Source of the DNA: Epiperipatus broadwayi | Taxonomy: Eukaryota > Onychophora > Udeonychophora > Euonychophora > Peripatidae | Reading direction: 5' to 3' | DNA: 64,000 nucleotides | Assembly (NCBI GenBank): GCA_028023455.1 | Contig: JAQFVV010012529.1 | Coordinates: 126,001 to 190,000, forward strand | Shown here: positions 23,111 through 38,151 of the stretch, in pieces | Layout of the letters: each line of letters begins with the position of its first letter | Numbering within the stretch: the first letter of the stretch is position 1 | Made by a program: the position numbers and the translations under genes | Notes under the pieces: generated by a model | The model's database searches: none | Told to the model about the DNA's origin: nothing | The model's input: only the letters and a program-made list of their open reading frames with translations

Positions 23111-26026
23111 ACAGTGATGGCGAATCTTTTTGAAAAGTGGGTCAAATTTTGTTCATTATTTTTTTTAGTACTAGCTCATGGGTCACTAAGTCAGTGGCGT
23201 TACTTGGAAAGGGGAGGGGAGAATGGTTAAAAACTACTTTTTTTTGGTTCTCACTTTTAAAATCCTCTAAAAAGTTTACATTTCCTTTTTTGTTTTATAA
23301 CTTTTACTTTTGGAAGTGAAGAGCAAAAAAGTAAAGGTCGACGTCAAAAAATTGAAATGAATGGGGTGATACCATGAATTACCGCACCAGGTGACATCAT
23401 GCCCAGTCAGCAGTCATCCCTGCACTGAGTATTTGAATGAACAAGGAATAAAGAAAATCACATATATATTATGAAATATTATTTATTAATAGATATAGTT
23501 ACAGGTATGTGTATGTATAATAAAGTTGGAGTATATTTAATAAGAAATCTGTTGTTGTTTATTTTCAGGTAGTTTCTTAATATTAGGTTCATATTCTATA
23601 TTCATTAGTTTAATCCATTTCACAGTCAATTCATTTCCAAGTTTATTTCTATTGGAGATTTTACAAAATTCATTGAAGAAATCAATTTTTCACATGAATA
23701 TGTGGACCCAAACATCGTTAAAAGAGCATTAGCAAGTTTCTTCATTGATATAAAATTATTTGGTAAAGAATCCCATACGTTTAATATAATATTTTCAATT
23801 TTTAGTGTGTGATCATTATTATCTGCACTACTTTCAGACATTTTTCCTTCTACTTCGGAAATCAAGTTTTCAAATTTATTTTTCCACACTATGCTGCTTT
23901 GAAATTCAACTAATTCCATTTCTAAATCATGGATACCTAGCTACATAAATTCGGTTAACTCCATTGTTTCAAATTCCGTTTTGTATGGATATAAAATAAA
24001 GTGAAATGTATTTTCCAAACTTTTAAATTGATTAAATCTCTCCTCAAAAGCTTGTTTTATTTCCTGTATAATCATTAAATATTTTTAATTGCATTTTCTT
24101 GAACATCAAGCGTATTTTCAAAAATTATTGTGTTTTGAAAATGTTTTTGTAATTGAGGAAAATATTTCATGATTTTCATTTCCAAATCCTTAGTAAAGAT
24201 ATCAAGTTTCATCATAAATATTTTAATATTTTCAAACATCATTAAAACAATTTGTCCATTTCCTTGAAGTTTTTTATTCAGTTCATTAAAATGCTGAGTG
24301 ATGTCGCATAAAAACATTAAATCATTTAACCAATCTATATTTGAAAATTCCTCAAAACTATTGTTTTTTTTTATTCAAAAAGAGCTTAATTTCTTCTAAT
24401 AAAATGAAAAATCGATTAAGAACTTGACCACAACTGAGCCATCGAACATTGTTGTATGTCAAAATCTCTGAATACTGGCACTCAATTTCCTCTAATAATT
24501 GTGCAAATTGTCGTTTATTAAGACCTCTTGCATTTATAAAGTTGATGATATTTATTACAACTGGCATTACATTGGGAAATGTTTTTAAACCTTGCTTCGC
24601 ACATAGAACTTGCTGGTATATTATACAATGAAATTCAATCAGAGAATGTGTAATATTTTGCTTAAGATACTGGATAAAACCAATGTTTTCCCTCACCATA
24701 TTGGGTGCACCATCTGTTGTTACAGAAACAATTTTCTGTAGGTCAATATCCATTTCTTTAAATGCAATATCAAATTCTTTAAAAATATCAAAACCTGTAC
24801 ACTTCCCTTTCAACGTTATTAGTTTCATTAGCTTTTATTTCATTATATTGCCTGATTTATATCGAGCAAAAACTGCTATTTGTGCATAACCATTTACATC
24901 ATTACTCTCATCTAAAGCAATTAAATACATTTCTGCATAATTTAAGTCGTTATGTATTTGCAAACAAATATTTCTTTCTAATGCTATTATTCAATCTTTA
25001 ATTATATTGTGACTTATTGGTAACTCATTTATAAGCTTTATAATCAAGTCTTTTTCTTTAAAATCTGCAAACAAAGTAGCACTACATTCTAAAAATGCTT
25101 GTTTTACAAACTCTCCTTCTGAAAGAGGTTTCCCGTGGCGAGCAATGCAATGGGCAAGTTTAAAACTAGCAGCTGTAATGTTATTTTTTGGAATCAAAAA
25201 AGTTTTTAAAACACTGGTTTGTGAATGATTCCCTTTTTTCTTTTGTAAAAAATATGTTCTTTTTTCTTCATCTGTTGAAAGGCCGAGATTAAAATGCAAC
25301 TTTTCAAAATGTCTTTCTACATTGTATGTACATGAAGTGACTTTTTCGTTACAAATTAAACATACATTTATTTTATTCTTTTCAATCACACCATATTTAT
25401 CAAACCATTTTGTTTGATATGGTCTGGAACTTGTATCGTTTGTTTTTATTTTTTTAACCGCCGACATAGTACAGGTTTATAACTAAAAATATTTATATTT
25501 AGAATACAATAATTTGAGAAGAAATTTCTTGTTAACGTACTTTATATACATACATATGTAGATGAAAAACTTTAATAATAAAAAAATAATAATAATGTTG
25601 AATTATTAAACACTTCTAGACACGTACGACAAGGCTGCCATTTAGTTCAGCACTATTACATCCCCAAGCTGGTACATCTCCCCGTTCTATGACGCAATGA
25701 ATATGTATGCGCTTCAAGTTTATGACTAACTGTCATGAGTGATACACGCTTCATGACAAAAGGACGAAATACGACATTTTATGACCATGTACGTCATTCA
25801 CAGGTGCAGTGATACGTTAGAAAATCAACTAGCCAATGTTCACTTGGAAATATTTTTTTATAAATTTGACATTAGATATATATACTTTATTTTTTTAATA
25901 TTTTTGATTATCTGTTTTTTCTTTTATGATATAAAAAATAAGTTTATAAAAATCAACACGTGGGTCATTTAATAAACCTGCATGGGTCAGTGTCTGACCC
26001 ATGGGTCATAGGTTCGCCAATACTGA
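23111..26026 (-). mobile_element. hAT transposon (ZBED/GTF2IRD2-like), inactive
   Basis: The 2.9-kb element lies in MRPL49 intron 3. The left end ACAGTGATGGCGAATC and the reverse-complemented right end TCAGTATTGGCGAACC form terminal inverted repeats of the familiar CAGTGxTGGCGAACCT type. Candidate target-site duplications are TATCTAGA (23103-23110) and ATTCTAGA (26027-26034), identical at the last six of eight positions. The right subterminal region has an imperfect palindrome of TGACCCATGGGTCA-like sequence (25981-26008). The transposase is on the minus strand (23626-25467). Confidence 0.85.
23626..25467 (-). pseudogene. hAT transposase pseudogene (GTF2IRD2/SCAND3-like)
   Basis: The protein starts at 25467 (MSAVKKIKTNDTSSRPYQTK). 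A BED-like zinc finger region CLICNEKV followed by HFEKLHF covers residues 37-60. An N-terminal domain follows with LAHCIARHGKPLSEGEFVKQ. After a stop near 24990 the catalytic region continues with YLIALDESNDV, then VSVTTDGAPNMV (the acidic residue of the hAT RNase H-like fold), then NNVRWLSCGQVLNRF. After further stops it ends with the C-terminal dimerisation region TYSCEKLISSMNFVKS. Stops at about 24988, 24358, 24075 and 23940 split it into at least four pieces, so it is dead. It resembles the widespread 'general transcription factor II-I repeat domain protein 2-like' transposases. A host-domesticated function is not supported. Confidence 0.85.
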
Positions 26027-26034
26027 ATTCTAGA

Positions 26035-27342
26035 ATCTACTTCTTGAAATATATGTATAATATTTAAAGTATAACTGTGAAATCTTTCAATATATAAAAA
26101 TATAGAATGAAAGTAAAGAGTCTAAGCTTTTGAAATCATTTGACTTTTGAAATAAAAAACATACATTGGAAAGCTAATATTTCAATATATGAAATATTTA
26201 TAAGAAAAAGAAAAGCCTACATTTGAAAATCTTTCAGTTCAAGAAATTAAAATTTCACATTGTAAAATCTTATATCCTGAAATATTGAAATAAATAAATT
26301 ACTTTGTTATTTAAAAAAATAATTTATTTTTATTGTTTTATTAATTGATGAATAAAAAAAATTTTTCAACTTTTTGAGAACACGGGATAGAAAAAGTAAG
26401 TACACAAAGAATTCATATTTTATTTCAACAAAATGTTAACAAAATAAGATTGTCCAACATCTATACAGAAGTAGTGAAAACTAAACATCTAGAATTTTTA
26501 AAGGTTATGAGAACTATTACTTAGAATTTTTTCTTTAATATGAAAAAATCAAGCACTTAGCAAATAGAAAATATAAGTCCATGTTTTGCTAATAGGGTGT
26601 AGAGAGAAATGCATAAGAAATAAAAAATACATATACAATTTGGAAACCATATAGAAAGATTAAGAGAATGACAAAGCACTAGCAAAGTATATTAGTGATG
26701 GCAAAGTTCTGATTTCTTCATAATACTTTATGTTATTTATCTTTTTGGGGCAGTGAACTTGATATGTATACACAACATACAGAAACAAAGAAATTAGTAA
26801 TAGTACATAGATCAATTAAAGCATAATATGTGAGCATTAAATACGTAAAAAACATTAGAAACAACATCAAACTATTATAAAATAGGATTAGTGCCAAGGA
26901 TTATGAAATTCCCAATCATTTTCATATAGTAGATTTTTCAGAACTAACTTATGGTTATTTTAAAAATAATGTTTATTTATAAATATACATATATACATTT
27001 TTTTTTTGTTATACTAGAAATATATAACAAATTCTTACTAATGATTTATATTTACGTTATTGTTCATTTAATGTTGAAATGGCTACTAGATCTTTTCAGT
27101 CAATTATTTTTTCCTTGTGATTTCATAATTTATATATTATTATTCAGCTATAAATCATCTTGTAAGCCAATGTAGAGATAAGAGTCTTGCAGTATTTTTA
27201 CAAATATATGTGATATATTTTAGAATTAATCTGCATTTGAACATGTTATGAGCCTGTATTATTTATAAATTAAAAATTTTTATATTTTATATATTAACTT
27301 CATATAATCAATGTACATTAGTATATTTGAACTTTTTTTTAG
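26035..27342. other. MRPL49 intron 3, right part
   Basis: AT-rich sequence with no recognised elements. The exon 4 acceptor tract CTTTTTTTTAG is at 27332-27342. Confidence 0.45.
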
Positions 27343-27489
27343 GTTTTGGAACGAGATATTCGTGCTTACATTTTTGCTACACAAGGAAAGAAAGTTGGAA
27401 CTCAAGTTAATGAATATCAGCATGCTCTTAAGATTAAAGGAAACTTTTATTCAGATGTAAAAAAGTTTCTGGAAGAGAAAGGATTTTAA
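27343..27489 (+). CDS. MRPL49: MRPL49 (mL49) exon 4, C-terminus
   Basis: The final exon has 48 codons plus TAA at 27487-27489. It reads VLERDIRAYIFATQGKKVGT, then QVNEYQHALKIKGNF, ending VKKFLEEKGF. The QVNE...xxIKGxF...xxWLxEKGF end is diagnostic of mL49 (human ends in IKGYFDQELKAWLLEKGF). Phase 0 at the acceptor joins GDIW to VLERDI, matching GDIWALxKD in relatives. Together with exons 2 and 3 this gives 143 residues, nearly the whole mature protein. No frameshift or missing conserved block is present, so the gene looks functional. Confidence 0.94.
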   Translation, partial: VLERDIRAYIFATQGKKVGTQVNEYQHALKIKGNFYSDVKKFLEEKGF

Positions 27490-27542
27490 ACTATTGAAAA
27501 TGAAACATTTAAATTGGTTGTTGTTTTTTGTAAATATATTTT

Positions 27543-27713
27543 ATTAAAAAAAAAAAAAGATGATTATAATGATTTTGTTTTTTTTTTTCTTTCACAAAAG
27601 TTAAAAATTACAGTATTTTAAAAAAATTTATTGGTCGATAAAGTAAAATCAAATTTACTTTTTTAATAATTGTTTTATAAAAATATACATATATAATTTT
27701 TTATAAAAATAAA
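27543..27713 (+). terminator. Candidate MRPL49 polyadenylation signals
   Basis: ATTAAA at 27543-27548 lies 54 bases after the stop, just before an A run. AATAAA is at 27708-27713. Either could direct 3' end formation; AT-richness makes chance matches likely. Confidence 0.35.
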
Positions 27714-27993
27714 TTATGACTTTAAATTTTATTATTTTTAGCATTAATCAATAGTTTATAATTTAAATAGATATTAAATATCATTTCCAAGAATATTTCA
27801 AATAGAATTTAATAAATATGTTAATTGTGAAATGAAGTTAAAGATTATTTTTAATTTGAATTTTACTATGGATCTTGGATAAATAAAAAACTGTATTTAA
27901 AATCTTTTGCTTTCAAAAATATTTTCAAGTTGCTGATCAATCTTAGGACTTTTTTTTTTTTTTAGATAACCCTTAATCAATCCATCTAATTAT

Positions 27994-28395
27994 TAAACAG
28001 ACAAAACTCTCCAAACAGTAGTGCCAACCAGAGTAATCAATGGATGCCAAAAGGCTTGTGAATAAAATCCCCATCTAATGCCTACTCATCCAATATCCCC
28101 AGACTAGTTTCTGGCTTGTGGCCTTCTTTAGTGAGGAGCTTTGGATCTGAGATCACTGCTCCAGTAGCCACCTTTTATCTCTACTTAACTACAAAACTAT
28201 GAGAATGAAATCGAAAATCTAAGCTTATATAGTCATATGGGTCTGAACTCAGTTCAGCACCCATACATTTTGGTGTCTTTGGCTCTTTAACACCACTGGC
28301 ACAGGGTGGCACTACTGTATGGAGAGTTTTTGCCTGTTTAATAATAGTTATGTGCTAGCATAAGAGATGTGGATCATGTGATGTTTAGTGGTTTT
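27994..28395 (-). mobile_element. Hammerhead short-repeat insertion (reverse unit plus forward tail)
   Basis: The insertion is bounded by a perfect 12-bp duplication CCATCTAATTAT (27982-27993 and 28396-28407). From the left, a unit in reverse orientation runs from its tail (AGACAAAACTCTCC) through the hammerhead fold (28085-28151) to the tRNA-like head (GAACTCAGTTCAG and GTGTCTTTGGC, ending about 28290). The sequence then switches to forward orientation with GGCACTACTGTATGGAGAGT and the linker ATAAGAGATGTGGATCATGT. It is immediately downstream of MRPL49. Confidence 0.85.
28085..28151 (-). ncRNA. Hammerhead fold, near-intact, G5 lost
   Basis: On the minus strand both stem I strands, stem II GGC/GCC around CACAA, GAAA, CTAG and the GUC cleavage triplet are all present. 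The first core segment reads CTAAAGA instead of CTGANGA, losing the invariant G5. Helices are otherwise the best matched of any copy. Confidence 0.65.
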
Positions 28396-28409
28396 CCATC
28401 TAATTATCC

Positions 28410-31400
28410 ATTATTGATAAATAAATGAGTATCTAGTTATTCTTAACTACCAGGTAAAATAAGGGTGAAAAAAGTGTCCAAACATCTACCATCGGGCAAT
28501 CTGAAAGCCTGGTGATTACTACTTTTTCCTTCATTGTTTCTCTATGAGGTACAATTGGAGAGACCTTTGCCCTGCAGTAGGATAAATAAAGATTGCTTAC
28601 TATAACTTTACCACTATGTAAACTTAATTGAAATTTACCTGGATTGATGAAATGTAACATGACAGACTATATTAGAGATAGCTAGATTAATAAAATATTG
28701 CAGATATTTACTATGGAAAAAGTTGTAATCTAAATAGAAAAAATTAAATGATAACAATAATCTTATTCTTTTTTAAATACATTCCATGTCAATAATACTA
28801 GATTCTTGATCTTATAATAATAAAATTCAAGTTGCTCAAAAGTGTGTTTGATTAAAAATATTTATCTTTTTCACATGCATGGTCATGTATATTGGCTGTA
28901 TGAGATAGAATGGAGGGCTGAAGGGAGCTTAAAAGTCTGTGTTCAAATCCCATATATTTATAACTTAGTTGATTAGAAATTTTATTGAAAGTAAAACTAT
29001 TTTTTTGCTATTTATGAAAGATTTTACTTTAGAACATTTTTCAGAATATAAATTATGAAAATTTACCTTTGTAACACTGAATTTTGTCTTTCAAATTCAG
29101 AAAATCACCCTCAGCTGTAAATGATACATGTTATAGCAAATCAGTTCCAGAAAGATGATTTTGAGTTCTATAAGTTGTTAAAGTTAGATGAAAATCTATC
29201 AGATGACTGAGACTGAATCAACTGATGGATTATCAAAGAATAACTTCATTCTACAGCATTTTTTTTTTGTTGATGTTTTTTATTCTTTTTATGAAAGAAC
29301 AATAGTTAATTTCTCATTATGCTATGATCAGTTGAAATAATTCTATAAGCAAGAATTCTCCAAAAAACTAACTTATTTTTGTCAACAATGTTTCCTTATT
29401 CAAAGGTGTTAGAACTGGATATCTGTTTGAGCTATACTTTAATGAAATAAAGGCTTATTAAGGTTTATAATATAGTTATAAAATTAAAATTCTATATTGA
29501 TATCAAAAAGGTTGTGAGCAATAACAAACTATCACACTAATAGTTAACTAAAATTATTTGATCATAGTATGATAATGAACTAATGTTTTCACTTAATCCT
29601 AATACTCTGTAGCTTAGTTAATGTCAGCCTTCAGGCAGAGAATTTATCATACATAATTTGTAATGGTAGTTCACAATAACATCTGCGCAGAAACATTTCA
29701 CAGTATAAGGGCATGTTTTTTTTTAAACAACTATTGGCTTCATCATTAGAATGTTAGCCAGTTTGTACTTTGTTGTATCATTATAATCTTTTATATTTTT
29801 CTTATATTTTTTGCTTCAATTTCTGTGAAGGTATTTCTGTAGGTGATCTATTTTTATATGACATTAAAATTCAACTATCTTTTGACTCTTTATATGGATC
29901 TACTCGACTATCTTTAACTCTATATAAAATATGAACATTATTATTTATTCTGAATTATTTGTCTCATTCAAAACTGGAATGAACATGATATTGTTCTGCT
30001 GTGATGCAAAACATGAGGGAAAATTTGTCATTCATTATATATCCTAAGAAGCACACTACTTTAGTCATCAGAGATGATAAATTAATCTGATAAATAGACA
30101 TAATATCTTTAAGAGAATATCATTTATGTTAATGTTTTTTTTTATTTTTATGGTTAGTGATTGAGTGACCCAAAGTATTTTTGGATTTATTATAACTTCC
30201 AGTTAAGAATAGTTAGATACTCTTTTATTGTATTAGATTTCCAGCTAGAGAGTTTTGTGAAAGATCTTGAACTCCATGCTCTGTAATGTTTTGTCCCTTT
30301 ACAATACAATCAGTTATAATTATATTAAAGAGATAAAACTTACTTTACAAATGTGAGATAACATTTTAGGTGGTACATATAGGTAGCCCTTTTCAAATAA
30401 CAATAAGGAACTAGATTCTGTTATTGATTAAGAGTAATTTTTTTTAAAAGTAAAATATGAAATATATAAAAGCTCTAATAAATTATTTTTCAGAATATAA
30501 TTTTTTTTTTTTAGTTAGTTGGAAACTTGTGTAATAATTTGTGTGCACATAATTGCACACAAAAGTAATTAATATTTGTATTTTCAAATTATAATTTATT
30601 CAATGTTATTTTAAATAAACATTTGAAAATAAATTATTGCATGGTGCATAATTTATTTTATTTACTTTGTTAAGGAAGAAATAAGCCTCCATATATTATT
30701 TGTATGTGACTGTGATAATATACATATACAAGCATTTTAAATTTTGATTACTAGCAGCATAAACTATCACATGTAAAATTCAATTATTATTTTATAACAA
30801 TTATAATAAAGCTGTTAGTAAAAATATCCATTTTAAAACTTACCTAACAAAATTAATTTATGATCAAATATAAAATTAATTATTTTAAAAATACTTAAAT
30901 TTTCATTTTTGGCTTTATTTTATCATAGCAAATAATCACTGTAATATATAAACCCAAATGCACTAACTCAGTTAATAACAATAATGGAATTTGTATGTAT
31001 TAGATATCTGCACACAGAATTAAAATGCTAAAAAATATACGTTTGAAAGTAAAAAGTATTAATGTTTTAAAATTATATAAAATAATATATTTAGAAAAAT
31101 GATAATAATTAGAGGATAATATAGGATTAAAAATGAAAGGAATACTTAATTAAAAGATATGTAATCAAGTTGTTAGATTAAAACAAATTAGCAACATTAA
31201 TTAGTTATAACTAAGATAAAACATGAACAAAAGTAATTAAGTTATTCTTAAGACAAACATTTAAAAGTACAAAGTAAAGAAGTTCTTGGAAAGATAACGA
31301 TAATTCCAGAAAAGTATTAAAAGAAGAATTAAACCATGATCTGTAGAAGAGGCCAGCACATTGAGCTATCTAGATGATAAAGGATGTGGACAGGCTTCTA

Positions 31401-34214
31401 TACCCAGCAACACTCCAGTTTAAGATTACAAGGGAATCTAGGGTCATTTGGAAAAAAAACCCAGTACTTGATTATAATTTTAATAAGTTTTGGGACAAAA
31501 CTATAATATGTAAGTAATTTATTATTATTGATCAGTGAATTAAATTTGATATATATTATTGAATAATCAGCATTTAACCTATTTATATTAAATATTTACT
31601 CTTATGTACTCTGTGATCTTTTTTTAAATTGATTTATGTATCTGTTTGAATTTTTTTTTTTTAAGTTACTATTGCAACTTTGTCACTTGAACAACCCAGA
31701 CATAGCACTTAATTATTATGAAAATTGATTTTGAACAAAATAGTAAAATGTCAATATAGCAAACCACCATTAAGCAAGTAACTCTTATGCAAATACTATT
31801 GTATAATTACCAATTTCTTTTATATTTTCAAATAAAATAAAATCTACTTTATATAAAATAAGAATCTAACATTTTGTTTAATGCCTAGTAATGTTTAAGG
31901 ACTTGAACAGTTAGTAAAGAGGATTGTTTTGAAAGCAATGCTGTGAATCTTCTCATGTTTACTTTTCAGAATTTGTTTTCATATATAATCTAATAATTTA
32001 CTATAAGCTTAGCAGCATTTCATACTCAAAAACATATAATAAAACTAATTAAACACAAATGTGCAAAGAAAGGTACAACTATTAACAACATATGGATTTA
32101 GTTCTATAATTGGAACTCATATCTTTGCACCAAAAGTTAGTTCAATACATACATATGATGATGTATAATATTAAAGAATGTGTGATTCTACTCCAGAATG
32201 ACAAAATAAAAAACCTAAGAAAATGCATATATAATAAATTGAAAACAGTATGTCAGAGAAATAATTTATTAAATTAATTGCTATATATATTATATTTACT
32301 TTACAAAATATCACAAATATATTGAACTGAAGGCGTTCTCTGCTTCAAAGTCAACTAAAGGAAAGAGAAAATTTTATTTAAAACCTTGTATTTTGTTTTT
32401 TTGTGTGTGTAAGAGTGCATGCTATTATAAGTAGGTATATGCACACACACCCGAATATATTTTGAAATCATAAAAATTGCTTTGAAAAGATTTTGATTAT
32501 TTTTTTGTTTTGATTTTAAATTATTCTGATTAAAACAAACCAAAATTTTATTTCTAGAAGCAGAGACTAGTTTTAAAGTGGCTTGAATGGGAGGGGTTTT
32601 CTAATTAATTAAGATTTAAGTGGCATTTAAAAGAAGAAAAAAAGAAAGAGAATATCCCTGATTAGATTTTTAATTAAGATATGACAGGAGATAGAGACTA
32701 GGATATAAAACCTGTTTTGTTTTTTGAAAAAAAAAAGAGAAAGGAGAGGTCATTCAGTTTTTTTTCTGAACAGACTAATTGCTTAAGAAACCATTCAAAA
32801 AAAAAAGATCATCTGGTCGTTATAGACATTTCAACTCTAAAAACGATTTTCCATAAAAAGGTGTATACGGTTATTACTGAAGCTAGTGATCACCAATTCT
32901 CAATGCAGAAACTAATAACCTTGCAGAAAAATATCAAAGGTATGCTGTGCTAAAAATCATTCTACGACAAACATCGGAGCTCTAAATTCATTTCATCATT
33001 AACATGTCCTAATTTAAAAATTTGCGACTAAGCCAGAAATTTGCCTTCATATTCTATGACCCAGCATCCTGGAGATAAAAAAAAAAAAAGGAAAACAACA
33101 GCAGTGTACACTTGCTGGAACTGAATCTTGTATATGCCATTAGTCACAAGGAAACAAGCCTCAAGGGTAACCTAACATTATTGTCATAACCAGGGCTTAA
33201 GTCTCTAGGCTTGTTATTTAAAGAAAAAGAAAGATGAACATATGATAGGCTTATTTGTATAAGTTTAGTTATTTTAATTGATTTATAAATATTTTTATTA
33301 TTATGTGTATTTACTATTGTGACCTATGAATTGTAAATAATTAATTCAAGATTTCTATCAGTTTGTCAGACAGTGTATTGAAAATTGGCATATTGTATTT
33401 ATTTTTTTATTATTTGTTGTTAAAGGCTTTGGCAGATAAGAGTAGTTTTCCTTTTATCTCACCTGTCCCATTTTGTTTGAAATCAATTTCATTTAATGTG
33501 TGTCTGTGTTTCCTGCAGACCATGACTCTTTGACTGGCAGTTTATCGATTATGATTTAATTCTGTTTTCTTTTATGTTGTATAGAGTGTGAAGTTTTTTT
33601 ATTATTATTATATTTAATATTCTATAAATTGTAATATTTTCTGTTTGCTTGTATGAAAGTAACCTTAGGGGCCATAAAATAAACACAAACCTTTATGAGT
33701 GTTTAGGGAGCATAGGACATCCTTGTTTTGGTCCCAATATTTTTCCCCAGGTTAAGAAACAATCGCTCCACACTGTTTGTTGACTTCCATTCAAGGTGGC
33801 CTTCATTGAAGACTCCAAAAACATATATAACAGATATTCATATGGCATATAGCAAATGGGAATAGGTCTTTAAAGAGAAGGAAAATAGAAAGGAGAAAAG
33901 AATTTGTGTACATAAACCCTGGCATGAAGATCATGGCAATTCCCAATAAGTTTAGGTGAGACAACCAAAATTGTCTGCCAAGGTTTTTGATATACCATAA
34001 TATTCACTTGTATGCTCAGATCAATTAGGTTAAGGGATCAGTAAGTTTTTAAAATAGCTGTAATTAAAATATCTAATATAAATTTAATCTTCAATGGCAG
34101 GCTGACCTCATGATATTCTTTCTAGATAGCTGAACCGAATTCCTAAAAAAGTCACCAGAATGCATTAGGAACAAGATATGAATTGTCTTGCCCTCTAAAC
34201 AAACTGTCCAAATA
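28410..34214. other. Intergenic AT-rich stretch
   Basis: No gene recognised. A fragment at 28860-28975 (ATGGAGGGCTGAAGGGAGC, then GTGTTCAAATCCCATA) resembles the 3' part of the tRNA-like repeat at 7.1-7.9 kb, with a good box B. A mixed-composition patch at about 33060-33960 may be an old short repeat but was not matched elsewhere. The remainder holds A/T runs only. Confidence 0.4.
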
Positions 34215-34699
34215 GAATAAAGCAGTGTCCCAAACTTATTCTATCATGGAACATATTACAAATCCTAAACTTTTAATGGAATGTTTTGGATTTTGTAATA
34301 GAAAGATAGGTTTGGATTTTTCAGTTTTAATAACAAATAAATATAAAAAAAAACCAAAATAAACATTTATTATAAAAATTTTAATATACAAAACAGAACT
34401 CTTGAAGATGATAAACAAATTATCAATAACATTTTTAATAACTTGGATGTTTTTGGATCTTTGAATTTCAAATTCTTTTAATGTCAAGCATAATATTAGA
34501 AAGCTGAATTCTTATGTCTGGAACAGTGTTAAGTTAGCTTTTGTATTTTGATTTTGTTGCAGTATAATATGAAAATCCCACCTCACACAAATATGTTGTA
34601 AAAGGTAGTAAAACACAAATTGCTAGTTTTGACCAGTTGGGATAGTTTTCTGTTAAATTTATCCAAAAATTATTTAATGGTAGCTTTCAGTAATTAAAT

Positions 34700-36538
<1,839 letters not shown>

Positions 36539-37207
36539 GATTAATTTTTGAATAACAATTAAATTCTAATATTAAACAGAACTATAATAGAAACAAAAAA
36601 AGGATATAAACAAGAATGCAATACATAAATGAAATTATTTAAACAAATTACTAAAAAGTGTCAATAATATAATCTAAATTGTTAAAAAAAATTATTTGAT
36701 AAAATGTTTTATAACAAAAATTGTTTGTGTGGAAGTAAATAAAGATTCAAATATATAAAACCATGTTTAAAAATTATAAGCTTTAGAACTAAAATAAATA
36801 TTGAATATTATTATAATAAATAATTTGTAATTATTTTAAAAATAGATACATTATAATCTTTTTAAGGAAAATATATTCAGACCCAAAATTTGTAAAAGTA
36901 TACATTCCAATCACTTATAATAAAATGAAAGAATAATAATAAAATATAATATATTTACTCAGTTAAACAAAATAATACAGTTATATATATCAAGTGATGA
37001 TAGTGCATTGTATTTGTAAAATAATGGAGCAATTTGTAATAAATAAATAGGTATTACCATGTACTGATGTCCATACGAAACTCTACATCTGCCTACTTTG
37101 AGATTGACAACTGATTTAAGAATTGCCTATTTTTTCAGAGCAATTATTGACTTTCCACGGGACACTAATGGTCCACAGAATGTAGTTTGGAAAATGCTGA
37201 AATAAAG

Positions 37208-38004
37208 TATTACATACAAGAGGGATCATCAACACTAAATGTTATAAATATAATTTAAGTAAGACAAAAGAATTAAGGATTTGCAAACAGGATACTTATA
37301 CCAAAACTCAGAAGAAAATGCCACAAGTTTATTGGAATTTAAGTGAAACTTGAAACTATATCAACATTTTATTTCTGCACAAATTACTGGTACACTGTAT
37401 ATAAACTTTAGCATAAACTTTTATAAAAGAACTTTCAACTTCCTATTTAATTTACTAGTGTAATATTCACATTCTCATTCCAAGACACTTTAGATTGACC
37501 TATATAAGTAAATTTAACTACAAAAATAAGATGGGCACTCTTATAATTTCAGTCTCTATCTTGTGGTTTGGTTTGAGAATATACTTGGTACTCAATAAAA
37601 TATTGTTGAGGTATTAAAACAGCACATGTACATAAAGTGTGAAACCCTTCTGATTAAAATTATATAAAATAACTTTTAGTAAAGGAACATTATAAATATA
37701 TTTATTATTTTCATGTTAATCCATATTTTATAATAATTGAATAATTTTGAATATTTAAGATTTAAAGAATATTTTAATGTTATTTTAAAAATAAAAGTTT
37801 CATATAGGTTTATTGAAAATGGATACAATTAAAAGAATAAATTATATAGTATTCAAGTAATGATTAATCAGAGTTTAAAATATATAGACAATTTAATTTT
37901 GACTTTCATTAATTTGTAGTAAAATAAATGAATGTAGTTGAGATTGATTGAACAACTGAGATTCTTTCAATATAAATAGTGTTGTGAAGTTTATTTTATA
38001 CATG
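37208..38004. other. AT-rich, nothing recognised
   Basis: No coding sequence, terminal repeat or tRNA-like block is apparent. Confidence 0.45.
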
Positions 38005-38017
38005 TAGAATGAATGTG

Positions 38018-38151
38018 AATAAGCATCACATGACCACCACTTCTTATGCTTGTGTATAACTTGTTAAAACGGGCAAAACTCACTATACGTATTGCCACAC
38101 ATAGCAAGCTAGATTAATCAATGGATGCCAGAAGTGAGTTTTGCCTGTTTT
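38018..38151. mobile_element. Miniature fold-back derivative of the hammerhead short repeat
   Basis: The 134-bp insertion is bounded by a perfect 13-bp duplication TAGAATGAATGTG (38005-38017 and 38152-38164). The left part is the reverse linker and tail (CACATGACCACC, then ACGGGCAAAACTCACTATAC). After a short piece of the unit (ATCAATGGATGCCAGAAG) it ends in the forward tail GTGAGTTTTGCCTGTTT. The head and hammerhead are missing, so only the inverted ends remain. Confidence 0.8.

Noticed and set aside
23626-25467. Possible domesticated ZBED-type host gene
   Set aside because: At least four stops and intact terminal repeats with a near target-site duplication mark it as a dead transposon.
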